DNA of 5,167 bases from Clostridia bacterium (GTDB lineage: Bacteria > Bacillota > Clostridia > Christensenellales > Pumilibacteraceae). The notes under the pieces are model-generated. The model was given only the letters and a program-made list of their open reading frames with translations, searched no databases and had not been told where the DNA came from. How positions within the stretch are numbered: position 1 is the stretch's first letter; each line of letters begins with the position of its first letter. The translations under genes were made by a program, and so were the position numbers. The stretch is taken from contig JAFTMM010000083.1 in NCBI GenBank assembly GCA_017452405.1, positions 1 through 5,167 on the forward strand, given 5' to 3'. Below, in pieces: positions 1 to 5,004 of this stretch.

Positions 1-18
1 GGAGCATGGCGACCGATA

Positions 19-192
19 GGATATCAAAAATTATCAATAATAACCCGTAGCCGTCAATTCATGGAGCGAGCGTGAGCGAAGCGAGAATTCATGACAGCGA
101 AGCTGTCAATTCATGCAAACGCAACGCGTTTGCAATTCATGGCTTACTTGTAAGGCAAAAAGCGTTTGCAATTCATGCCTTTTAAGTAAGGC
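19..192 (+). repeat. Hairpin array with AATTCATG linkers (left copy)
   Basis: Five exact copies of AATTCATG start at 56, 86, 108, 134 and 170. Short inverted repeats lie between most of them: TGACAGC-GAA-GCTGTCA (92-108), a 9-bp stem TGCAAACGC with loop AAC (114-134), CTTAC-TT-GTAAG (143-154) and a weak GCCTT/AAGGC stem (177-192). The unit at 64-85 is purine-rich and has no clear dyad. An AT-rich leader at 19-41 (GGATA...AATTATCAATAAT) is shared with the second copy at 5005-5167, so it seems to belong to the element. The linker start intervals are 30, 22, 26 and 36 bp, against 31, 22, 26 and 36 in the right copy. If transcribed, the array would form a chain of hairpins just upstream of hisF. 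Positions 1-18 are too short to assign. I see no gene in 1-223. Confidence 0.88.
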
Positions 193-212
193 AACATGCA
201 TCTTATTGTAGC

Positions 213-218
213 AAGGAG
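213..218 (+). promoter_or_regulatory. Ribosome binding site of hisF
   Basis: AAGGAG lies 5 bases before the ATG at 224. It is the strongest forward-strand Shine-Dalgarno in the window and fixes the hisF start. No convincing -35/-10 pair is visible between the hairpin array and this site, so hisF may be read from a promoter upstream of the window. Confidence 0.85.
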
Positions 219-223
219 AATAA

Positions 224-985
224 ATGACTAGTAAACGAATTATTCCTTGTCTGGACGTAAAGGACGGACGGGTAGTAAAAGGCGTAAATTTCGTTAACCT
301 GATTGACGCAGGCGATGCGGTGGAGAACGCCGTATCGTACGAAAAAGCAGGAGCTGACGAAATCGTATTCCTTGACATAACGGCGACTTATCGTGGCGAC
401 AAAACTGTTGCGGACATGGTTAGCCGTGTTGCCGAGCGCCTTTTTATTCCGTTTACCGTAGGCGGAGGCGTGCGCACTACCGAGGATATGAAAAATATTC
501 TGCGCGCAGGCGCGGATAAGGTGGGCGTAAACAGCGCGGCGGTTCACCGTCCCGAGCTCATAAGCGAGGGCGCTGAGCTGTTCGGCAGTCAATGCATAGT
601 CCTTGCAATCGACGCTAAGAAAGAGGGCGAGCGGTGGATAGTATACACCGCAGGCGGTCGCAAAAACGAAGGTATTGACGCAGTCGAATGGGCGGTGCGC
701 GGAGTTCAGCTTGGTGCAGGGGAAATACTTCTTACTAGCATGGACGCGGACGGCACGAAAAAAGGCTTCGACCTTGAACTTACCAAAGCCGTATCTTCGG
801 CGGTTAACGTACCCGTCATTGCTTCGGGAGGAGCAGGAAGCAAAGAGCATTTTGCCGAAGCGTTCGAAGTCGGCGCGGAAGCGGCTCTTGCGGCGTCGTT
901 ATTCCACTTCAGAGAACTCGACATTGGGGACTTAAAGTCCTATCTTTCGGAAAGAGGAATCCCCGTACGACCTGTTAAGCGATAA
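224..985 (+). CDS. hisF: Imidazole glycerol phosphate synthase, cyclase subunit HisF
   Basis: HisF is the cyclase half of imidazole glycerol phosphate synthase. It uses ammonia from the HisH glutaminase to convert PRFAR into imidazole glycerol phosphate and AICAR, in the cytoplasmic histidine pathway that also links to purine synthesis. The 253 residues match the usual family length and form one (beta/alpha)8 barrel. The N-terminus RIIPCLDVKDGRVVKG places the family's catalytic aspartate at residue 11, and AIDAK places the second at residue 130, the same numbers as in the Thermotoga enzyme. Phosphate-binding loops are visible as VGGGVR (79-84) and ASGGAG (200-205), with GADKVGVNSAA (96-106) and TSMDADGTKKG (171-181) also conserved. 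The start is fixed by AAGGAG at 213-218. No hisH, hisA or hisI follows; the next gene, 17 bp on, is an unrelated membrane protein. Upstream his genes could lie outside the window. The gene looks intact. Confidence 0.97.
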   Translation: MTSKRIIPCLDVKDGRVVKGVNFVNLIDAGDAVENAVSYEKAGADEIVFLDITATYRGDKTVADMVSRVAERLFIPFTVGGGVRTTEDMKNILRAGADKVGVNSAAVHRPELISEGAELFGSQCIVLAIDAKKEGERWIVYTAGGRKNEGIDAVEWAVRGVQLGAGEILLTSMDADGTKKGFDLELTKAVSSAVNVPVIASGGAGSKEHFAEAFEVGAEAALAASLFHFRELDIGDLKSYLSERGIPVRPVKR

Positions 986-1002
986 AATTGAATTAAAGTA
1001 AT

Positions 1003-1842
1003 ATGGAAATGAAAATCGACAAAGTTGTAGAGCGCTTTGCAAAAGCATTCGGTAGCATACGTAACGCGCGGATAATAAAGAGGCAGGCAAATAACTTCGC
1101 CTTAAAATTCAAGTATCCGCTCCTTATGCTTATTTGTATTGCCGTTATAGCGCTACTCGTCGTCTTTCAGGTTATCCTGCAACAGTTCGACGTGATATAT
1201 ATCGTATGCGAGAGCATAATCATAGTTTTTATGGTGGCGTTTATTGCGCTGTTCGCCGTGAGCTGGAAGATTAACCTGCAAAACGCTTCTTGCGCCGAGA
1301 TTATAGAGTACTACTATGACGGCGAAACCAAATGCCTTTATTCGACCGTTGCGGGTGGCGGTAGCAAGGCTGAATGGAAGGAAGCGCGATTTTACTTCTA
1401 TGGCGAGGATCAGGCGGAATTGTTTGAGGGCGGTGAAAAAATTTATCAGCCTTTCGTGTATAAAAAAGTCCGCGGTCACGCGCGCAACTTCGCCTTACTG
1501 TCTTTGGAAGCGCTTCTTACTAACTTCTTTGAAAATGCAGAAGTGTTGGAGGAAGATGAAAATCACGTGTCGTTGTCAAGTGGCTTCCGTTTTTATATGA
1601 ACGGCGATAGGCTTGTTAGGTTCGAAATAGACGGAATGTACAGCGAGTGTTTTGAAAACAACTTCCCGATATACGCGCCTCTTGCTATGAGCAAAAGTTA
1701 TACGTTTACTTATGAGTTTGAGGAAATAAACAGGGAAAATTACTCCATGATACTCCCCGAAATAGTGCGTTACGCCTGCGATTATTACTTCCTGCCACTC
1801 CCCAAAGCGAACGGACTGTATATTGAAAACAACAAAAAATAA
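1003..1842 (+). CDS. Uncharacterised protein with N-terminal membrane hairpin
   Basis: I do not recognise this 279-residue protein. A basic N-terminal segment (about residues 4-38, rich in Lys/Arg) is followed by two hydrophobic helices, about 39-59 (LLMLICIAVIALLVVFQVIL) and 64-87, joined by a short link (QQFD). The remaining 190 residues are soluble, acidic and rich in Tyr/Phe, with alternating patterns that suggest beta strands (for example around 126-134 and 193-210). The basic N-terminus suggests a cytoplasmic N-in/C-in topology, with the large domain inside. This outline resembles YcxB-type proteins (two helices plus a PH-like beta domain), but that is only a shape comparison. There is no signal peptide or catalytic motif. 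A second ATG at 1009 is possible, and neither start has a good Shine-Dalgarno. The 17-bp and 20-bp gaps to hisF and gltX suggest co-transcription. The long open frame in good context makes the gene real; its function is unknown. Confidence 0.85.
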   Translation: MEMKIDKVVERFAKAFGSIRNARIIKRQANNFALKFKYPLLMLICIAVIALLVVFQVILQQFDVIYIVCESIIIVFMVAFIALFAVSWKINLQNASCAEIIEYYYDGETKCLYSTVAGGGSKAEWKEARFYFYGEDQAELFEGGEKIYQPFVYKKVRGHARNFALLSLEALLTNFFENAEVLEEDENHVSLSSGFRFYMNGDRLVRFEIDGMYSECFENNFPIYAPLAMSKSYTFTYEFEEINRENYSMILPEIVRYACDYYFLPLPKANGLYIENNKK

Positions 1843-1862
1843 CCGACGAAGGTAATATAATT

Positions 1863-3335
1863 ATGGAAAAAATAAGAACGAGATTTGCCCCCTCTCCGAC
1901 GGGTTATCTCCATATCGGAGGAATGAGAACTGCGCTTTATGCGTATTTATTCGCAAAGCAAAAGGGCGGGGATTTTATCCTGCGTCTTGAAGATACGGAC
2001 AGGGAAAGACTGGTCGGCGACGCCGCTCAGATTATCTACGACAGTATGAAAGAATCCGGACTCGTGTACGACGAAGGCCCGGACGTTGGCGGTAATTACG
2101 GACCGTATATTCAGTCCGAACGCCGAGAGATATATATGGAGTACGCTAACAAACTCATCGAAAGCGGTGACGCGTACTATTGCTTCTGCACCAAAGACCA
2201 GCTTGACGATATGCATAAGCGTGGCGCGACCAAGTACGACAAGACTTGTCTGAAACTCCCTTTAGCTGAAGCGAAGGCGAGGGTGGCGTCAGGTGAGCCT
2301 TACGTTATCCGTCAGAATATACCGACTGAGGGCGAATATACCTTCCACGACCACGTTTTCGGTGACGTAACCGTACCTTACGCCGACCTTGAGGACAACG
2401 TACTCATCAAAAGCGACGGATTGCCGACGTATAACTTTGCAAACGTAGTTGACGACCACCTTATGGGAATAACGCACGTTATTCGTGGAGTGGAATACCT
2501 TTCGTCTACGCCTAAGTACGACCTTTTGTACCGCGCGCTGGGTTGGCAACCGCCTGAGTATATCCACTTACAGCCCATTATGCGTGACGCGCAACACAAA
2601 CTGTCCAAGCGTTACGGCGCGGCAAGCTATAAGGACTTTATCAATAAGGGCTACTTAAAAGACGCAATAGTCAACTATATCGCGCTTCTCGGCTGGAGTC
2701 CTAAAGACAATACGGAAAAGTTCGGCATGGACTATATGCTCGAAAACTTCTCACTTGACGGACTTTCGCGCTCACCCTCTATTTTTGATGAAGCAAAACT
2801 CCGCTGGCTCAACGGCGTTTATATCAAGGATATGACGGAGGAGGAGTTCTACGAGCACGCTCTTCCGTTTATGGAGCAGGTGAAGTATCTCAAGGGCTAT
2901 GACCTTAAATACCTTGCCTCCCTTCTTCACTCGCGTTGTGAGTCGTTTGCGGACGTAGGCGACAGCAAGTACTTCAAAGATATGCGCACGGACGTAGACC
3001 TTTCCGTTAACCTGACCGAGTTCTTGACTAAGTTCGACTCGCTTACGCCCGAACTTTTCGTGCACGCTAAGAATAAGACGGACGAGGCTAAGGCAAAGGA
3101 AATGCTTCCCGACCTTATCAAATTGACCGAAGAACATTACGGCGACGGACTCTATCCCGCACTTGAAGCGTACGCAACTGAAAAGGGCGTGAAAAAAGGC
3201 GCGGTGCTTTGGATCTACCGCATAGCGATTACCGCTTCGCCCGTAACTCCCGGTGGAGCAACCGAAATGGCTACGCTTCTCGGTAAAGACGAAACGCTTA
3301 GACGACTGAACGTAGCGCTTCAAATGCTCGGATAA
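1863..3335 (+). CDS. gltX: Glutamyl-tRNA synthetase (class I)
   Basis: GltX charges tRNA-Glu with glutamate using ATP. In many Bacillota it also charges tRNA-Gln, which GatCAB then amidates; whether that applies here cannot be told from the window. The 490 residues are within the normal range. The Rossmann catalytic domain carries the HIGH-type motif at 17-20 (HIGG, in RFAPSPTGYLHIGG) and the KMSKS-type motif at 246-250 (KLSKR). LIKSDGLPTYNFANVVDDH (181-199) and VIRGVEYLSSTPKY (206-219) are hallmark GluRS segments. In the inserted domain, CFC (107-109) and Cys129 in YDKTC look like three ligands of the GluRS zinc site; the fourth, often His two residues later, is Lys131 here. The helical anticodon-binding domain (about 330-490) ends with the family's VTPGGATEMATLLGK segment. 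GAAGGT at 1848-1853 serves as ribosome binding site. It is the last gene before a strong terminator. Confidence 0.98.
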   Translation: MEKIRTRFAPSPTGYLHIGGMRTALYAYLFAKQKGGDFILRLEDTDRERLVGDAAQIIYDSMKESGLVYDEGPDVGGNYGPYIQSERREIYMEYANKLIESGDAYYCFCTKDQLDDMHKRGATKYDKTCLKLPLAEAKARVASGEPYVIRQNIPTEGEYTFHDHVFGDVTVPYADLEDNVLIKSDGLPTYNFANVVDDHLMGITHVIRGVEYLSSTPKYDLLYRALGWQPPEYIHLQPIMRDAQHKLSKRYGAASYKDFINKGYLKDAIVNYIALLGWSPKDNTEKFGMDYMLENFSLDGLSRSPSIFDEAKLRWLNGVYIKDMTEEEFYEHALPFMEQVKYLKGYDLKYLASLLHSRCESFADVGDSKYFKDMRTDVDLSVNLTEFLTKFDSLTPELFVHAKNKTDEAKAKEMLPDLIKLTEEHYGDGLYPALEAYATEKGVKKGAVLWIYRIAITASPVTPGGATEMATLLGKDETLRRLNVALQMLG

Positions 3336-3348
3336 CTTATATAGTGAT

Positions 3349-3390
3349 AAACGACCGTAGGATAGACTGCGGTCGTTTTGTTATTATTGT
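3349..3390 (+). terminator. Rho-independent terminator of gltX
   Basis: ACGACCGTAG (3351-3360) pairs with CTGCGGTCGT (3367-3376) as a 10-bp stem with one T-G wobble and the loop GATAGA. Two flanking A-T pairs can extend it to 12 bp. TTTTGTTATTATT follows. It lies 13 bases after the gltX stop and closes the presumed hisF-ORF-gltX transcript. The reverse strand has only a short T run (TTT) after the stem, so its main direction is forward. Confidence 0.92.
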
Positions 3391-3424
3391 AGGGGGATCT
3401 CCGCCCGAATAGGGATTGTTCCTT

Positions 3425-3461
3425 GAAAAATAAAACTGCCTACGCTAACAGCATAGACAGT
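3425..3461 (-). terminator. Rho-independent terminator of rpsT
   Basis: On the reverse strand ACTGTCTATGC and GCGTAGGCAGT form an 11-bp stem with two G-T wobbles (forward arms 3435-3445 and 3451-3461) around a 5-base loop. The run TTTTATTTTT follows. It lies about 40 bases downstream of the TAA at 3502-3504. Read forward, the stem is followed by CTTTTCTTT, so it may act as a backup terminator for gltX read-through. The roughly 35 bases between the two terminators (3391-3424) show nothing I can assign. Confidence 0.88.
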
Positions 3462-3501
3462 CTTTTCTTTCGTGTTTCTTAAGTAAGCAGGGCAGGGAAA
3501 A

Positions 3502-3540
3502 TTATTCAGCGTCCTTCTTGGATGCTTTCTTGGTCTTCTA
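3502..3540 (-). other. In-frame TAG and continued coding-like tail of rpsT
   Basis: The S20 frame meets TAG at 3538-3540 (reverse strand), then continues in the same frame for 11 codons, KTKKASKKDAE, before TAA at 3502-3504. These residues have the same Lys/Ala/acidic character as the preceding tail. A single base change (for example AAG to TAG) would explain it as a recent nonsense mutation in a dispensable tail. A sequencing or assembly error, or stop read-through, are alternatives. The four other genes in the window all end in TAA, so there is no internal evidence on how TAG is normally used. Confidence 0.6.
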
Positions 3541-4011
3541 TGCAGCTTTTTCTGCGTCAGCCTTAGCCTTCTTAGCGGCAGCTTCTGCTTCTGCCTTAGC
3601 CTTTTTCTCAGCTTCCTTAGCAGCTGCGCGTTCCTGCATCTTCTTAAGATTTTCTGCACGGAGAGCCTCTGCCTTTTCACGAGCAGCCTGAGCCTTTTCT
3701 GCTGCGATAGTCTTGTTGTCTTTCTTGATATTAACGATAATCTTACCGCTCTTTACGCCGGAAAGACGTGCGGAAAGACGAGACTTCTTGTTGGAAGCGT
3801 TATTCTTATGAATAATGCCGTTAGTTGCCGCTTCATCAATAACAGACATAAGGTCGGGAAGCATCTTTTCTGCTTCGTCAAGCTTAAGGGTATCGATGTA
3901 GTCGTTGAACTTTCTGATTGCATTGCGCATTTTGGAGCGCATAGCCTTATTTTCGAGGGTTTTCTTCTCGGTAACGAGAACTCTCTTCTTTGCTGATTTA
4001 ATGTTAGGCAC
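3538..4011 (-). CDS. rpsT: Ribosomal protein S20 with long C-terminal extension
   Basis: S20 binds 16S rRNA early in 30S assembly. Residues 1-85 match the family: PNIKSAKKR at the start, then NKAMRSKMRNAIRKF (21-35) and GIIHKNNASNKKSRLSARL (65-83), the usual end of a protein of about 85-90 residues. This one continues to residue 157. From about residue 100 the extension is almost entirely Ala, Lys, Glu and Arg, the pattern of a single charged helix or coiled coil (KEAEKKAKAEAEAAAKKAKADAE). Its DNA is low in complexity, with repeated GCCTTAGCC-like words on the forward strand. Translation begins at GTG (4009-4011), with AGGAG 7 bases upstream. The frame stops at TAG, after which coding-like sequence continues to a TAA (see 3502-3540). 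The gene converges on gltX and diverges from gpr, as rpsT and gpr do in B. subtilis. Confidence 0.95.
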   Translation of the reverse strand: MPNIKSAKKRVLVTEKKTLENKAMRSKMRNAIRKFNDYIDTLKLDEAEKMLPDLMSVIDEAATNGIIHKNNASNKKSRLSARLSGVKSGKIIVNIKKDNKTIAAEKAQAAREKAEALRAENLKKMQERAAAKEAEKKAKAEAEAAAKKAKADAEKAA

Positions 4012-4018
4012 GATTTAT

Positions 4019-4023
4019 CTCCT
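4019..4023 (-). promoter_or_regulatory. Ribosome binding site of rpsT
   Basis: AGGAG on the reverse strand ends 7 bases before the GTG at 4011. Together with the canonical S20 N-terminus (PNIKSAKKR right after the start), it fixes a GTG start. GTG is an unusual start within this window, since the other four genes use ATG. Confidence 0.88.
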
Positions 4024-4056
4024 GAAAAATTATACTATATATTATCGAACTGCTTT

Positions 4057-4085
4057 ATTTTATCACAAAATATTTTGTAATGCAA
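4057..4085 (-). promoter_or_regulatory. Candidate rpsT promoter
   Basis: On the reverse strand TTGCAT (4085-4080) and TAAAAT (4062-4057) are separated by exactly 17 bases, a sigma-A-like spacing. The -10 matches 5 of 6 consensus bases and the -35 only 3 of 6. Other -10-like words (GATAAT, TATAAT) lie closer to the gene, so the exact promoter is uncertain. The location in the divergent gap is what a ribosomal-protein promoter would need. Confidence 0.4.
4065..4078. promoter_or_regulatory. Perfect 14-bp palindrome in the rpsT-gpr gap
   Basis: ACAAAATATTTTGT is a perfect inverted repeat with no spacer. It sits between the proposed -35 and -10 of rpsT and about 45 bp upstream of gpr, where a dimeric repressor could act on either gene. 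It is composed mainly of A and T, so chance is a real alternative, and no known operator was recognised. Confidence 0.35.
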
Positions 4086-4122
4086 GCAATTATTTACACT
4101 TTTTGCGCAAATTATTAATAAT

Positions 4123-4863
4123 ATGGATAATTTTTCTCGTACAGACCTCGCTTCGGAGCTGATTAAAGTCAAAGGCAGACCGTTTGACGGCGTATGCTCG
4201 GTGAGCGAAATCGTGCTTGATAAAGCTTTGGCCGAAAAGTACGGCAAAGCGGAGGGCAAATACGTGACGCTGGAAACGGACGCGCTAAGCGGTTATTCCG
4301 AACGTGATAAACGCCGACTGTCCTCAGCCTTAAAAACGGAGCTTGATAAACTAGTGGTGAATAAACGCACCGCGCTTATCGTCGGGCTGGGTAATTCATT
4401 GATGACCGCAGACGCTCTCGGTGCGGAAACCTGTAAACTCATAAACGTTGGTGACAGGCTGAAAACGCTTTGTCCTAACGTCGAGGGCAATACGGGCGTG
4501 GACAGCTTTGACGTAGTTAGCGGAGTAGTGTCGCGGATTAATCCCTCCGTCGTAATCGCAATCGATAGTCTTGCCGCCGCCTCCACGTCGAGGGTGTGTC
4601 GGGTTATTCAAATGTGCGACGCGGGTATAACGCCGGGTAGCGGAGTGTCCAATCACCGCCGAAAACTATCCTTTCATTCTCTTGGCGTTCCCGTGATTTC
4701 CATCGGTGTTCCTCTCGTGGTTTACGCTTCCACGATTATCCGTGACGCAGGCGGTGACGAAAGCGGTTATGAATCGCTGATTGTAACGCCCAAAGACGTA
4801 GATTTCCTCGTCCGTGAATGTGCCGTAGTGCTTGCAAACGGTATAAATGCGACTTTTAGTTAA
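4123..4863 (+). CDS. gpr: Germination (spore) protease Gpr, compact form
   Basis: Gpr is made in the developing forespore as a zymogen and at germination cuts small acid-soluble spore proteins (SASPs). Family blocks are clear: RTDLASE near the N-terminus (6-12), GKAEGKYVTLE (41-51), LIVGLGNSLMTADALGAE (85-102), VIAIDSLAA (144-152), CDAGITPGSGVSNHRRKLS (165-183), LGVPVISIGVPLVV (187-200) and VTPKDVDFLV (221-230). Conserved aspartates 97, 148 and 166 are candidates for the atypical aspartic-type active site. TDLASE (7-12) resembles the SASP cleavage motif, so self-processing would remove a very short propeptide of about 8 residues. At 246 residues it is well below the roughly 370 of Bacillus Gpr, mainly through loss between the GVP and VTPKD blocks and at the C-terminus. 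No Shine-Dalgarno precedes the ATG, but the start is supported because RTDLA follows at once. CAAATTA at 4108-4114 is a weak sigma-G -10 candidate. Confidence 0.95.
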   Translation: MDNFSRTDLASELIKVKGRPFDGVCSVSEIVLDKALAEKYGKAEGKYVTLETDALSGYSERDKRRLSSALKTELDKLVVNKRTALIVGLGNSLMTADALGAETCKLINVGDRLKTLCPNVEGNTGVDSFDVVSGVVSRINPSVVIAIDSLAAASTSRVCRVIQMCDAGITPGSGVSNHRRKLSFHSLGVPVISIGVPLVVYASTIIRDAGGDESGYESLIVTPKDVDFLVRECAVVLANGINATFS

Positions 4864-4872
4864 TAAAGTAGC

Positions 4873-5000
4873 TATAAATTGCACTTGCGGTGCATGGTCG
4901 CTTGCGCTATGAATTGCACCTGCGGTGCATGAATTGCGCTCTTACGAGCGCATGAATTGATTTGCTAATCGCAAATCATGAATTGCAACCTTCGCTTGCA
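4873..5000 (-). repeat. Hairpin array, inverted orientation
   Basis: Three exact CATGAATT words (4928-4935, 4951-4958, 4977-4984) and two decayed ones (near 4873 and 4908) are the reverse complement of the AATTCATG linker. Hairpins between them are TGCACC-TGC-GGTGCA (4915-4929), GCGCTC-TTAC-GAGCGC (4937-4952) and GATTTGC-TAATC-GCAAATC (4959-4977). A less perfect first unit (TGCAC/GTGCA, 4880-4894) and a loose last one (TGCAA/TTGCA, 4986-5000) are also present. The array starts about 10 bp after the gpr stop. The hairpin stems differ from those in the direct arrays, so only linker and architecture are shared. No T run follows any stem, so these are not ordinary terminators. They could still protect the gpr mRNA 3' end. 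Confidence 0.85.
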
Positions 5001-5004
5001 TTTC

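Noticed and set aside
1..18. 3' end of an upstream gene (a frame ending at TAG, 17-19)
   Set aside because: Only five codons are present, which cannot be told from chance.
19..192. CRISPR array
   Set aside because: The repeated word is only 8 bp, the intervals are irregular (22-36 bp), and the intervening sequences are self-complementary hairpins that recur in the same order elsewhere. Spacers would not behave that way.
178..223. T-box or other riboswitch leader upstream of hisF
   Set aside because: No T-box sequence, specifier stem or terminator/antiterminator pair is visible, and the space is filled by the repeat array.
203..850. Long reverse-strand open frame opposite hisF
   Set aside because: It lies antisense to a clear hisF and has no recognisable motifs. 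It is a shadow of forward coding sequence.
2772..3323. Reverse-strand open frame opposite the gltX 3' half
   Set aside because: It is fully overlapped by the conserved anticodon-binding domain of GltX and has no family signature of its own.
4886..4977. Rho-independent terminator after gpr
   Set aside because: The stems are good, but none is followed by a T run, and they repeat as part of the array architecture.
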